Positions 16,935 to 26,673 of a stretch of 64,000 nt of DNA are shown piece by piece. The stretch comes from Clostridium estertheticum (GTDB lineage Bacteria; Bacillota; Clostridia; Clostridiales; Clostridiaceae). Each line of letters starts with the position of its first letter. Within the stretch, counting starts at the first letter, position 1. The stretch spans positions 3,596,001-3,660,000 of the forward strand of contig NZ_CP086239.1 in NCBI RefSeq assembly GCF_026650985.1. Direction: 5' to 3'. Position numbers and translations under genes: made by a program. A model generated the notes under the pieces. It saw only the letters and a list, made by a program, of their open reading frames with translations, was not told the DNA's origin and did no database searches.

Positions 16935-18305
16935 ATGGAAACAAAGTTAGAAAAAAAGTACGGTCTTATTACTGCTATAGCCATGGTTGTCGGTATCGTT
17001 ATAGGTAGTGGCGTTTTTTTCAAGGCAGAAAAAGTATTAACTGCAACCGGTGGTAATCTTACACTAGGTATTTTAGCTTGGGTTATTGGTGGTGTTATTA
17101 TGATTTCTTGTGCCTATACCTTTGCTGTAATGGCAACTAAATACGAGAAAGTAAACGGTATAGTCGATTATGCAGAAGCTACTATGGGTGAGAAATATGG
17201 GTATTATGTTGGCTGGTTTATGGCACTAATTTACTACCCAACATTGACATCAGTTTTAGCATGGGTTTCAGCTAGATATACCTGTGTATTATTGGGATTT
17301 TCAATTGCAGGTGGAGAGTGTATGACCATTGCCTGTCTATATTTGATAGGTAGCTTTGCTTTAAATGCATTATCACCAGTTTTATCTGGTAAATTTCTAG
17401 TTAGTACAACTGTTATAAAACTAATCCCACTGATTTTAATGGCTATAATTGGTACAATCGTAGGTATTCATAGTGGTATGACTATGATTAATTTTACAAC
17501 AGTAGTGAAAAAAGTAAGTACTGCAAATGCATTATTTACAGCAGTTGTTGCAACAGCCTTTGCATATGAAGGTTGGATTATTGCTACAAGTATCAATGCT
17601 GAACTAAAAGATGCAAAGAAAAACCTTCCACTTGCTCTTGTTGGAGGTACTTTTATAATTATGGTTGTTTATATTCTTTACTACATGGGCCTAGCTGGAG
17701 CTGTAACAAATCAAGTTATGATGAATGGCGGAGAAGCTGGAGCTAAATTGGCATTTCAAAAAATATTCTCCTCTGCAGGCGGTACTCTAGTATTTGTATT
17801 TGTTATTATCTCTTGCCTTGGAACTTTAAATGGATTAATGCTCGGATGTACTCGAGGTATTTATTCATTAGCAGCAAGGGGCTTTGGACCAAAGCCAAAA
17901 ATATTCAAACAAATAGATAGTGAGACTAATATGCCAACAAATTCATCTATACTAGGACTACTTCTTTGTGCCATATGGTTAGTATACTTCTATGGCGCTA
18001 ACTTAACAGACCCTTCAAAACGTTGGTTTGGATTCTTTTGTTTTGATTCATCAGAATTACCTATAGTTACTATTTATGCATTATATATTCCTATTTTTAT
18101 TATGATGATGAAAAAAGAGAAGGATTTAAATACATTTAAAAGATTTGTAATGCCTATTGTTTCATTAGTAGGCTGTGTATTCATGATAGTTGCTGCTTGT
18201 TTTTCTCATAAAATATCAGTTGTTGCATATCTAATTATATTTGCAATTATAATGGCTATCGGTGCTTTGTTCTCAAAAAAACAAAGCCTAACTTCAAAAA
18301 ATTAA
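16935..18305 (+). CDS. Amino acid permease, APC superfamily
   Basis: 456 residues from ATG 16935 (GAAAGGATT ribosome site at about 16916-16924; an earlier in-frame ATG at 16908 lies before it). About 12 hydrophobic helices. The first helix has GIVIGSGVFFKAEKVL, the APC substrate-binding signature. Probably a proton-coupled amino acid transporter or exchanger of the LAT/serine-threonine type; the substrate cannot be told. Its terminator was split by the IS element at 18342. Confidence 0.88.
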   Translation: METKLEKKYGLITAIAMVVGIVIGSGVFFKAEKVLTATGGNLTLGILAWVIGGVIMISCAYTFAVMATKYEKVNGIVDYAEATMGEKYGYYVGWFMALIYYPTLTSVLAWVSARYTCVLLGFSIAGGECMTIACLYLIGSFALNALSPVLSGKFLVSTTVIKLIPLILMAIIGTIVGIHSGMTMINFTTVVKKVSTANALFTAVVATAFAYEGWIIATSINAELKDAKKNLPLALVGGTFIIMVVYILYYMGLAGAVTNQVMMNGGEAGAKLAFQKIFSSAGGTLVFVFVIISCLGTLNGLMLGCTRGIYSLAARGFGPKPKIFKQIDSETNMPTNSSILGLLLCAIWLVYFYGANLTDPSKRWFGFFCFDSSELPIVTIYALYIPIFIMMMKKEKDLNTFKRFVMPIVSLVGCVFMIVAACFSHKISVVAYLIIFAIIMAIGALFSKKQSLTSKN

Positions 18306-18321
18306 ATAAGCTAAAACATAA

Positions 18322-18341
18322 GAAAAACCACAACCAATTAG
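18322..18341. repeat. Left half of a terminator hairpin plus 8-bp target duplication
   Basis: GAAAAACCACAA (18322-18333) pairs with TTGTGGTTTTTC (20075-20086) beyond the IS element. The 8-bp loop CCAATTAG is the duplicated target: 18334-18341 and again 20067-20074. Before insertion this was a bidirectional terminator between the permease and the convergent AI-2E-type gene. Confidence 0.9.
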
Positions 18342-20066
18342 GAGGCCACTGAAAAAAGCACTCTTTTTTCAGTAGAGTTTTCAAATTTGAATAGAAAAAG
18401 CATGAGGAATCCATATTTTTGGATATCTCATGCTTTTTCTTTTATAATTAAGTTTTAAAAGCCCTATTTCATGCTTTTCAACTTAATTATTCTCTTTAGA
18501 TTCACAGTGAAGATTGATAATGCACCTTGCATTTGCATGCTAATTAAGCCTGACGATATTGCTACATCATAGCCATGTTGGTGCTTAAGTTCACTATTTT
18601 TAGCCTCTATCATATAACGCTCCCTAGCACGTTTTTTAAAATATTCACTTTTTTCGAACTCTATTTGATCTTTGTGGGTATTTGACTTTATTGAAACTGA
18701 ATAAGTTTTAGATTTAGCGCCTTCTTTATAACACCCATCTTTATGAACACAATTTTTACACTTTTCTACATTAAAATAGTAAGTTAACACTTGATTTTTA
18801 CCAACATTCTTCTTTCCCTGTTTTGCTTTTTTAATAGCCATATGACCTGCCGGACATACAAATAAACCAGCATCTTTATTAAACTCAAATTCATCTTCTT
18901 TTTTTCGCATTCCTTGTGAAATTACAGGATTTAGTTTTGAAATTAATGCAATTTTATTTTCTTTTGCATATTCTAGATTTTTCTTTTCAGAATAAGCTGT
19001 ATCTCCAATTACTTCATTAACATCTATACCAGCCTCACGGCTTTTTTCTATTAAGGCTATGAGCTCCTTTCCATCACTTTTTTCGCCAGTTGTAATAACA
19101 GCTGCTGTAATTAAACGTTCTTCACTCATAGCAAGGTGTGATTTATATCCAAAAAAAGAACTATCCTCAGTCTTATGCCCCACTTTTGCATCCTCATCTT
19201 TTGATAGTTTTAGGTTTTCTATGTCATCATTAAAAGCTTCGGTTAAGTAGTTTAATTTAGTTTTCACAGTTGGATTTGCTACAATTTCTGGATTCTTGTT
19301 TATGCTATCAATTAATAATTTGCAGTACTCAAGAATATCTTCAAGTACTCCATTTGTAACTTTATTCGGCAAATCTTCTTTTATCTCAGGATGTACTCCG
19401 TACAATGTTTTTCTTAAATTTTTTGCACGTTTCAATAATTCTTCTCCTGCTGATTTTTGGTTATAACGTGACTTGGTATGCGTAGCATCAACTATTATTG
19501 CTTTGCTTTTTAAAACTCCCTCTTTTATAGCAAGTTCTACAGTCTTGTTTATTAATAAATCTAATAAATTCATGTCTTTAAGGCGAAGCTTTCTAAATTT
19601 AGTTAATGTACTTGAGTTTATTAAATTTGTTTCTTCTGGGGCTAAATTCAGAAAATATTTAAATGACATATCATAAAGAGTTCTTTCAACAACATCTTCA
19701 TCAGACAATTCATATATTACTTTCAAAAGCAAATATTTAAATAGCATTATAGGGTTAATAGCACCTCTACCCATAGATGAACTATAGTTAATAATCAATT
19801 CGTCATAAACAAATGAAAAGTCAACAAGGTCATTAATTTGCTTTAAAATGTTATCTTTCGGAATAATTAACGAATATAAGCTATGGTATGTATTTATTTT
19901 TATTTCCAATTGTCCTTTTAGCATAATAGTTTAGCCCCTTTTATTTTATTCTACTATACTAATTCGACATATCTTTTAAAATTCCTTTTTGTTTTTAGTC
20001 TTTTACATAAAAAAATCGCCATCTTTAATTCGATGACGATTTTTCATATAGTTTTTCAGTGGCCTC
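18342..20066 (-). mobile_element. IS1182-family insertion sequence, copy 1 (1725 bp)
   Basis: Perfect 15-bp terminal inverted repeats GAGGCCACTGAAAAA / TTTTTCAGTGGCCTC, flanked by the 8-bp direct repeat CCAATTAG. One transposase gene. The left end carries a strong terminator hairpin (about 18391-18444, AGAAAAAGCATGAG ... CTCATGCTTTTTCT) behind the transposase. Identical in sequence and length to the element at 51842-53566, so transposition was recent. Confidence 0.95.
18464..19924 (-). CDS. IS1182-family transposase (copy 1)
   Basis: 486 residues. N-terminal DUF772-type domain (FSFVYDELIINYSSSMGRGAINP), then a DDE core: IIVDATHTKS (first Asp), VIGDTAYSEKKN (second Asp) and RERYMIEAKNSELKHQHGY (Glu). 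A CxxC/CxxxxxC zinc-like motif (KCKNCVHKDGCY) lies before the last block, as usual for the family. No frameshift; likely active. Confidence 0.95.
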   Translation of the reverse strand: MLKGQLEIKINTYHSLYSLIIPKDNILKQINDLVDFSFVYDELIINYSSSMGRGAINPIMLFKYLLLKVIYELSDEDVVERTLYDMSFKYFLNLAPEETNLINSSTLTKFRKLRLKDMNLLDLLINKTVELAIKEGVLKSKAIIVDATHTKSRYNQKSAGEELLKRAKNLRKTLYGVHPEIKEDLPNKVTNGVLEDILEYCKLLIDSINKNPEIVANPTVKTKLNYLTEAFNDDIENLKLSKDEDAKVGHKTEDSSFFGYKSHLAMSEERLITAAVITTGEKSDGKELIALIEKSREAGIDVNEVIGDTAYSEKKNLEYAKENKIALISKLNPVISQGMRKKEDEFEFNKDAGLFVCPAGHMAIKKAKQGKKNVGKNQVLTYYFNVEKCKNCVHKDGCYKEGAKSKTYSVSIKSNTHKDQIEFEKSEYFKKRARERYMIEAKNSELKHQHGYDVAISSGLISMQMQGALSIFTVNLKRIIKLKSMK

Positions 20067-20161
20067 CCAATTAGTTGTGGTTTTTCATGGTTTAAGCTAA
20101 CCGATACTTACTATATCTTGTCCATTGAAAAAAATATACTTTGCACCAATATCTTTATGCT

Positions 20162-20476
20162 TTAATTCTCTTTGATCTTTAATTTTGAGCCTTTTTTACT
20201 TAAATCTACTCCACTTAAATCTAACAAAAACATAAATATCGGTATTCCAAGGAGTAGACCCCAAATTCCCATAAAATGCTCTGATACTAATAATATAGCA
20301 AAGGTAAAAAACATTGGTAGATTAGTTGTATGAGACATAAACTTTGGGTTTAAAATGTAACTCTCAATGGCATGAATTATAAAAATCATACTAATTACAA
20401 AAATAACTTTAATTAATCCGCCTATTTTGAAAGCAATTAAACATAAAGGAACTAACGAATTCAACATACGCACCAC
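20162..20476 (-). pseudogene. AI-2E-family transporter, 3' fragment truncated by the TnpB element
   Basis: About 95 residues match the C-terminal third of AI-2E/PerM-type transporters (GGLIKVIFVI, IESYILNPKFM, GIWGLLLGIPIFMFL). Homology ends around 20465, where the structured end of the TnpB-related element begins; the first MVR codons come from that element. The N-terminal two-thirds are not found on its other side within the window, so the gene is dead. Confidence 0.75.
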
Positions 20477-20754
20477 TTATAGAAGTGGGTGATTGTAAAC
20501 CGCAAAAGCGGTCCAGTTCTCATTGAACTAAGAACCGTAAGAAACAATATCCTTGTAACATAGAGCTTGTTTAGTATTCTAAACAAGCTAATTTTTATAA
20601 TAAGCTACAAGTATAATTATTTCATGAGTAGCTCATAATTAATGCACCCCTATCACGTAAGTGCCTTCACTGCGTAGCAACCTTAGATTTTAGGGTAACT
20701 ATAAGCTATAAAGCAATTTTTTATTTTTATATTAAAGTAATTTATCTGAATAAT
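20477..20754 (-). ncRNA. Structured 3' region of the TnpB element, candidate omega/reRNA
   Basis: Between the tnpB-like stop and the element edge the minus strand can form several hairpins: AGCTTGTTTAG-loop-CTAAACAAGCT (20563-20589), ACCGC-tttt-GCGGT (20499-20512) and CCACTT-ctat-AAGTGG (20473-20488). IS200/IS605-type elements make a guide RNA from this place, with the guide lying just outside the element; here the guide would be AI-2E gene sequence. Not proven for this subgroup. Confidence 0.5.
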
Positions 20755-22440
20755 TTAATTAAAACTAAACTTTATAATAGGCTTTTCTTTGAAGACAGCA
20801 TAATTGCTTACTATAGTATCTTTTACAAAAGCTTTTAAATTCGAGTATCCGAAGGTGCTTGAAACTTTATAGAGGTAATGAACTTTAAGCGTTTTAATTT
20901 CTTTGGACAGTACCTTCCAATTGTTTGTAAATATTCTATACATCAAAGGTATTTTCTCTTTATACCCAAGAGCTCTACGAGATATACAGTATGCAGCGGA
21001 TACATGAATAGATATTCCTTTAGCTTTCATATATTTTATTTTACCCATTTGGCTAGTGTATGCTGGATTTACATAAAATACGGCTAAATTTTCTTTAAAA
21101 GCCCTGGAACTGATTGCTTCAATGATTTTTTTATGAGCAAACATACTGATTTTCATATTTCGTTTAGTATTCCCATAAGTTAGTTTGGATTTACTGATGT
21201 TTTTAATATCCTCACCAGCAAGTGGTTTATTTTTATCCCTGGCTATTTGAACAAGTCCTAAGGCACCCTTTTCTAAAATTTTTGAAATTTGCCCTGAAGT
21301 CTTATTTGATATATTAAAATGTATAGTGCCAAAGTCTAATAAATTGCCGATACAATCAGTTTCGCTCCATGCAATATGGTCGTAGTTTATATCATAGCCT
21401 ACAATTCCATTTGCCTTAGAATAATTAATTTGATTCTCATCTTTAAATAATTTATAAGATGGCTTAAACAAAAAATAATCTCCTTTGTCCTCAATTCTCC
21501 AAGAAACAGGGGAATTTTTAGTGTTTAGAGCTTCTATTAATAAGTATTTATGGTAAGGAAAATCAACATTTTCTACTTCAAACCATTGTGAACTATGATA
21601 TGCACCTATTTTATTTTCATAGGGCAGTTGGATACTTAGTAAATTCGTTTCGTAGTTGTATTTAACACAAGCATTTCCTTGTGTAACTGTGTTAAGTCCT
21701 TGAAGTTCTATAGTTTTATGTCTAGCTTTATAGAAGTCTTCTTTCCATGCAAAATGATCATTATATAATGTATGCTGAGCTTTGAATAGTCTCTTAGTAC
21801 CAAAACATGATTTTACTACACTTGTATTAAACCTTGCAAGTTTTTGTTTTTGATAACCTATACCACGCTTAATCATATTCAGTTTATTAGTTAATCTGCT
21901 AATTTTTTTTACGACAAGAGCATGTTCAAAATCGTATATATTATATATAATTGATTTATTTTTATAATTGGCCTCAACAAAAATCTTATTATCTGACATA
22001 TAAAAATAATATGGTCTATAATACTTAAATTTGGGGAGACTTTTACTATTTTTAATAGCCTTAGATATATCGATAATATGAGTATGAATCTTACTCCAAA
22101 ATTTAATTTTATTAGTTAAATCCTTAACAGATTTCTCTCTATGGTTAATGTTCTGCTTTAAATCATCTATGTACATTTTGTTTAATTCAACATTAGAAGA
22201 TTTATTCCACTTAGCTTCGCGAGCAGCATAGTTTGTATAATAAGTATTAAGATTAAACATATTTTTAATAGTTAAATGAATACTCTTAGAAAGACCGTTC
22301 TCCTGATTGTAAACAAGAATTGAATAAGCTTTAATTTTAGCTTCATTAACAACATACAGTATATTCGATAGGTTATTAATATTTTCGCAACGGAGCTTAT
22401 CTTTATATATTCTTGTAGAAGAATTAGTTTCTATCCTCAA
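20755..22440 (-). CDS. TnpB-related protein (IS605 OrfB superfamily, large form)
   Basis: 561 residues, longer than classic TnpB (about 400). RuvC-I is GIVGYDINYDHIAW with Asp350; RuvC-II is likely LAGEDIKNIS with Glu410; RuvC-III corresponds to GISIHVSAAYCISRRALG, where the usual Asp of DxNAAxNI appears to be His479. TnpB proteins are RNA-guided nucleases that keep transposon copies in place. With the third acidic residue apparently missing it could be inactive, use another residue, or act as a guide-dependent binder. ATG at 22440. Confidence 0.8.
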   Translation of the reverse strand: MRIETNSSTRIYKDKLRCENINNLSNILYVVNEAKIKAYSILVYNQENGLSKSIHLTIKNMFNLNTYYTNYAAREAKWNKSSNVELNKMYIDDLKQNINHREKSVKDLTNKIKFWSKIHTHIIDISKAIKNSKSLPKFKYYRPYYFYMSDNKIFVEANYKNKSIIYNIYDFEHALVVKKISRLTNKLNMIKRGIGYQKQKLARFNTSVVKSCFGTKRLFKAQHTLYNDHFAWKEDFYKARHKTIELQGLNTVTQGNACVKYNYETNLLSIQLPYENKIGAYHSSQWFEVENVDFPYHKYLLIEALNTKNSPVSWRIEDKGDYFLFKPSYKLFKDENQINYSKANGIVGYDINYDHIAWSETDCIGNLLDFGTIHFNISNKTSGQISKILEKGALGLVQIARDKNKPLAGEDIKNISKSKLTYGNTKRNMKISMFAHKKIIEAISSRAFKENLAVFYVNPAYTSQMGKIKYMKAKGISIHVSAAYCISRRALGYKEKIPLMYRIFTNNWKVLSKEIKTLKVHYLYKVSSTFGYSNLKAFVKDTIVSNYAVFKEKPIIKFSFN

Positions 22441-22522
22441 AATATTCGCCGCCTTTTTTTATAATCTCTAATATATATTATGCCGTAATAGAGCCTATAA
22501 TATTAATTTATATAAAAATAAT

Positions 22523-22660
22523 TTAGCAACAAAATTCATCTCCGTCTACAGATAACGGAGTCTTCTTTTGCAAATAAAGATAAACAAATAACACTAAACC
22601 AGCTAGTAATAATATTTTTATTACTGATTCTTTCTGAAACAATTGTTTCATCGTTTGCAT
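22523..22660 (-). CDS. Small single-helix membrane protein ending in Cys-Cys (possible)
   Basis: 45 codons from ATG 22660 behind GAGGAG (about 8 nt spacing). One hydrophobic helix (VIKILLLAGLVLFVYLYL), then a basic KK and an acidic tail DGDEFCC. No family recognised. A hairpin (ACTCCGT/ACGGAGT, 22539-22561) overlaps its 3' end, so this could alternatively be part of an RNA element. Confidence 0.4.
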   Translation of the reverse strand: MQTMKQLFQKESVIKILLLAGLVLFVYLYLQKKTPLSVDGDEFCC

Positions 22661-22978
22661 TTAAGTTACTCCTCATCTTCTATTATTATAACTTGAAACA
22701 TTTACTTCAAGATCACGAAATTTAATAACAGATGCCATCTTTATGTTAGGTCATCACCACATATCAGAATATGCGCAATTTTACTTCTCCTATCTATTTT
22801 CAATATTTATTTTCTCTAAATGCTAATTAATATGATTTTATTGTAACAATCTTTAATTATATTGTATACTTAAATTAAATTTTACAAACTTAACATTTGT
22901 CAACAATTGTTCATATCCATACATCAATCACCTCTTTCTCACAATCAGCTTTTACAATGTGTTAAGACATAAAAAAAA

Positions 22979-23026
22979 CCACAACTAATTTATTAATTAG
23001 TTGTGGGTTTTACTGATGGATACGAA
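22979..23026 (-). repeat. ssrA 3'-end relic A (most decayed)
   Basis: Hairpin CCACAACTAATTTATTAATTAGTTGTGG (written here only by its arms: CCACAACTAAT / ATTAGTTGTGG) followed by GTTTTACTGATGGATACGAA. It shares the loop, the TTTTACTG link and TGGA..CGAA with the true ssrA end (58903-58949). The region 22661-23125 otherwise holds no visible gene. Confidence 0.55.
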
Positions 23027-23125
23027 GTATGATGGGTAAAATTCACTATATAAAGGGACCTTCCTTAAATACAGAAGACATCTCTAATAATAGTTAACTT
23101 ATACCTCCAATCCTCATCTCATTTA

Positions 23126-23995
23126 TTATTTTAAACTATTTGCTATCCCTTTAAAGAAATTCCCAATAGAAGCACACACACCTGCGAACCAACTTTTAGT
23201 TTTATCACTCTGTAATGTATTTTTCATTGTACTAGCTACACCCTCAAGTTGTCCTTTTACTTTATTGTAATCCAAATTTAGTTTATTTACATTTGTCATC
23301 AATCCAACAATATTATTTACATCATCCTTAGACAGTTTGTAATTGTAATTATCCGTTACATTATTTACTATTTTTGTTATACCAGCCTCAGTTTTAGGTT
23401 TATCTTTTATAACTTCACTCTTTACTTCATTTATTAATCCCGCAGCTTTATCTTGTCCAATTTTTTCACCTAATTTGCCTGTAACTGCGACCTCTTCATT
23501 AGCTGTTTTTTTTGTATTTTCATCTAATTTCTTACCGTCTTTACTATTTTCAAATCCTTTTAATATGCCTGTCATAGCTGCAGTACCTGATACTGTAAAT
23601 GGTGCAGAAACTTTAACATTAGCATTCTCAATTCCTGCTGTAATTAAAGCATTCTTTATCATACTTGCATTTACCCAAGTTACATTATGTGTATTCACTA
23701 CTAAACCACCAGTAGTTGTTGGCTCAATATATGAACATGATATCGACTTATTGCCTAATTGTCCTTTAGATACTGTATCTCCTAGATATTTCTTTTCCTC
23801 AGTAGACGTAACTTCAACAACACTTGCACTATTACTATCTACATTAAAATACTTTAGCATGTCTTGTTTCTGTTGATTCGTCAAATCAGCCCCTATAGTA
23901 ACACTTTTATATGAATCAGCGTATACATTATTTATAGGTGTTGCAAACAAACTTGCTGCTGTTAAAATTACACCTAAGACTAATTTTTTATTCAT
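23126..23995 (-). CDS. Secreted DUF1002 protein
   Basis: 289 residues with a cleavable signal peptide (MNKKLVLGVILTAASLFATPINNVYA). The rest fits the DUF1002 family of Firmicutes exported proteins (SYKSVTIGADLTNQQKQDMLKYF, GTAAMTGILKGFE) and ends with an amphipathic WFAGVCASIGNFFKGI segment. Function unknown. GGAGGTC precedes the ATG. It is an independent leftward gene. Confidence 0.85.
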   Translation of the reverse strand: MNKKLVLGVILTAASLFATPINNVYADSYKSVTIGADLTNQQKQDMLKYFNVDSNSASVVEVTSTEEKKYLGDTVSKGQLGNKSISCSYIEPTTTGGLVVNTHNVTWVNASMIKNALITAGIENANVKVSAPFTVSGTAAMTGILKGFENSKDGKKLDENTKKTANEEVAVTGKLGEKIGQDKAAGLINEVKSEVIKDKPKTEAGITKIVNNVTDNYNYKLSKDDVNNIVGLMTNVNKLNLDYNKVKGQLEGVASTMKNTLQSDKTKSWFAGVCASIGNFFKGIANSLK

Positions 23996-24058
23996 TTAAA
24001 AAGACCTCCATATTTCACATTATTTTATTGTAGTGACTTAGATATATTATAACCCAAA

Positions 24059-24670
24059 TTATACTAATTTGGTAAATGGATTTTCGGAGGTCATTAACCC
24101 TGACATTATACAAACACCATCTGCACCTGCATTAATAGCCTTTTGAGCATTTGCAGGCAAAATTCCACCAATAGCATAAACAGGAATATTTACCAAACTA
24201 CAGACTGATGATAAAAAACTTAAACCTCTTGGTGGAACGTCTTTTTTACAGTCAGTCTCAAATATATGTCCTGCTATAATATAAGTTGCACCTAAATTAA
24301 CAGCTTCTATTGCTTCATTTACTGAGTGGATAGACACTCCAACTTCATTAAATTCTTTGCATATATCCGGTTTAGATTTTAAAACATGTAAAGGCAGATG
24401 AATCTTTTTACAATTAAGCTCTCTTGCTACTTTATAATAAGTGTGTAATATACACTCTGTATTATTTTCTTTACATATTTCTAATACCTTAGTTGCTAAA
24501 TCCTTATAATCATTTTCAGATAAATCTTTTTCTCTAAGTACTATACTCACAGACTTAATCATTGTGTTTTTTTCATTCAATGAACATATGGCTTGTATCT
24601 GCTGTAAAAAGTCATTATTACAAAGATGACGATTAGTAATTGCAAGCAGTTTATACATATATATAATCAC
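24059..24670 (-). CDS. thiE: Thiamin-phosphate synthase family protein (ThiE/TenI)
   Basis: 203 residues, TIM-barrel of the ThiE/TenI type: SIHSVNEAIEAVNLGATYIIAGHIFET and VYAIGGILPANAQKAINAGADGVCIMSG (phosphate-binding loop). ThiE joins HMP-PP to thiazole phosphate; TenI relatives aromatise the thiazole carboxylate. The short length and divergent N-terminus mean TenI cannot be ruled out. Its start overlaps the end of thiH by 20 bp. Confidence 0.8.
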   Translation of the reverse strand: MIIYMYKLLAITNRHLCNNDFLQQIQAICSLNEKNTMIKSVSIVLREKDLSENDYKDLATKVLEICKENNTECILHTYYKVARELNCKKIHLPLHVLKSKPDICKEFNEVGVSIHSVNEAIEAVNLGATYIIAGHIFETDCKKDVPPRGLSFLSSVCSLVNIPVYAIGGILPANAQKAINAGADGVCIMSGLMTSENPFTKLV

Positions 24671-25808
24671 TCATAACTGATTGAAGACCATGATCCTTAA
24701 TTACATCAGATATTTCTGCTACTGTACGTGGGTCCGAAATCTCAAATTGTTCATCACCTTTAGCCTCATCTTTAGCACTATGACCGCCTATTCCAACTGA
24801 AACTCCAGCTGAAATTTTAGTTGCTGCAAGTCCAATTACATTATCACGAAAACCAGCACGTTCACGAGTTGATATAGTAATATTTGCAAAAGGCAAAAAT
24901 ATTCTATATGCAGTAATTATCTGTAGCAGCTGCTTCTCATGTACATCTTTTGGATTAATTTTATCATTATTAATTATTGGACATAATCTTGGACATGAAA
25001 GAGCAATTTCAGCATGTGGATACTTACGTTGAAGAAGGTATGCATGAAGTCCTGTCGCTAAAGCATCCCTTCTAAAATCATCTAGTCCAAGAAGGGCAGC
25101 AAATCCAACACCGCGCATCCCACCTTTTAGTGCTCTTTCCTGTGCGTTAAAACGATAAGGGAAAACACGTTTGTGTCCCTCTAAATGTAATGTTTCATAT
25201 TTATCTGAATTATAAGTTTCCTGGAATACAGTAACAAAATCTGCACCACATTTATGTACGTATGCATATTCATCTGAGTTCATTGGGTATACCTCAAGAC
25301 CAACCACCTTAAAATATTTTCTAGCTATTTTACAAGCTTCACCAATATACGAAACATCAGACATACTACGACTTTCACCAGTGAGAATTAATATTTCTTG
25401 TAATCCAGTACTCGCAATACTTTGCATTTCTTTTTCTATTTCATCTGCATTAAGTCTCGCACGCTTAATTTTGTTGTAGCAGTTAAAACCACAATAAATA
25501 CAATAGTTTTCACAATAATTAGAAATATAAATTGGAGTAAACATATAAACTGAGTTACCAAAATGCTTATGTGTTTCTACTTTAGCACGCTTAGCCATCT
25601 CCTCAAGAAAAGGTAACGCTGCAGGCGATAATAAAGCTGCAAAATCTTCAATATCTAATACATCTTTCTTAAGAGCCATAAGCACATTATGAGCTGTATA
25701 TTTTTCAGAATCGTATGATTGCATTTTTGAGATAACCTGATCCATAACATTAGATTCAATCCGTTCCATACCTTCCATATATTCCATATGGTCAACACGT
25801 TGTTCCAT
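24651..25808 (-). CDS. thiH: ThiH, tyrosine lyase (radical SAM)
   Basis: 385 residues. The radical-SAM cluster motif is NYCENYCIYCGFNC (Cys-x3-Cys-x2-Cys) near residue 100. ThiH cleaves tyrosine to dehydroglycine for thiazole synthesis in anaerobes, in place of the glycine oxidase ThiO of aerobes. TLHLEGHKRVFPYRFNAQERAL and GFAALLGLDDFRRD are family blocks. Located 13 bp after thiG. Confidence 0.95.
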   Translation of the reverse strand: MEQRVDHMEYMEGMERIESNVMDQVISKMQSYDSEKYTAHNVLMALKKDVLDIEDFAALLSPAALPFLEEMAKRAKVETHKHFGNSVYMFTPIYISNYCENYCIYCGFNCYNKIKRARLNADEIEKEMQSIASTGLQEILILTGESRSMSDVSYIGEACKIARKYFKVVGLEVYPMNSDEYAYVHKCGADFVTVFQETYNSDKYETLHLEGHKRVFPYRFNAQERALKGGMRGVGFAALLGLDDFRRDALATGLHAYLLQRKYPHAEIALSCPRLCPIINNDKINPKDVHEKQLLQIITAYRIFLPFANITISTRERAGFRDNVIGLAATKISAGVSVGIGGHSAKDEAKGDEQFEISDPRTVAEISDVIKDHGLQSVMSDYIYV

Positions 25809-25821
25809 TCAAATCTCCTCC

Positions 25822-26598
25822 TTAATCTTTAATAAATCCAGTTAATGGTGATGAAGCGCAGGCACCGTTATAAAGTACACTACCAAGCCCTGAAAGATAT
25901 GCGCTTCTCCCTGCTTCTATTGCCTTCTTAAAAGCATCCGCCATAGCTGGAATATTGCCTGCCGACGCAATTGCAGTATTAACCATAATAGCGCTAACTC
26001 CCATTTCCATAGCTTCACAAGCCTGAGATGGCCTCCCAATTCCTGCATCTACAATAATTGGAAGTTCAATTTCATCAACCAAAATTTTAATAAAATCACG
26101 TGTACACAATCCTTTGTTTGATCCAATAGGTGCAGCAAGTGGCATAATAGCAGCAGCTCCTGCATTTACCATATCTCTTGCAACATTTAAATCTGGATAC
26201 ATATAAGGCATTACTATAAATCCCTCTTTTGCAAGAATTTCAGTAGCTTTTAATGTTTCATAATTATCTGGTAGCAGATATTTTGAATCACGAATAACTT
26301 CAATTTTAATAAAATCTCCGCATCCAATCTCGCGAGCTAGATGTGCAATACGAACTGCTTCCTGCGAATTACGAGCCCCTGATGTATTTGGAAGTAATGT
26401 AACATTTTTAGGTATATAATCTAAAATATTAGCGCTGCCTCCCAAATTAGCACGACGTAATGCTAAAGTAATAATCTGCGCACCAGCATTTTCAACGGCT
26501 GCATTTATTAGATCAAGTGAATATTTTCCAGATCCTAATATAAATCGCGAACTAAATTCATGTCCACCTATAATAAGTTTATCAGTATTATTTTCCAT
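25822..26598 (-). CDS. thiG: ThiG, thiazole synthase
   Basis: 258 residues, normal length. Starts with the [13 protein letters not shown] block; contains a Lys in FIKIEVIRD that forms the imine with deoxyxylulose phosphate and the C-terminal [18 protein letters not shown] phosphate loop. Condenses deoxyxylulose 5-phosphate, dehydroglycine and ThiS-thiocarboxylate sulfur. Follows thiS by about 75 bp. Confidence 0.95.
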   Translation of the reverse strand: MENNTDKLIIGGHEFSSRFILGSGKYSLDLINAAVENAGAQIITLALRRANLGGSANILDYIPKNVTLLPNTSGARNSQEAVRIAHLAREIGCGDFIKIEVIRDSKYLLPDNYETLKATEILAKEGFIVMPYMYPDLNVARDMVNAGAAAIMPLAAPIGSNKGLCTRDFIKILVDEIELPIIVDAGIGRPSQACEAMEMGVSAIMVNTAIASAGNIPAMADAFKKAIEAGRSAYLSGLGSVLYNGACASSPLTGFIKD

Positions 26599-26673
26599 CT
26601 TTTATTCTCCTTCATTTTCTTAATCTTTCACTTTAAATATATTCTATCCTGAGTATTCATTTTTATATTTAAA

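Larger units (their letters stand above)
20471..22500 (-). mobile_element. IS200/IS605-like element carrying only a TnpB-related gene
   Basis: The element consists of the 561-residue TnpB-related gene and its structured 3' end, interrupting an AI-2E-type gene. There is no tnpA (Y1 HUH transposase), so it is non-autonomous. The right edge (about 20471) is set by loss of AI-2E homology; the left edge near 22500 is a guess. Confidence 0.6.
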
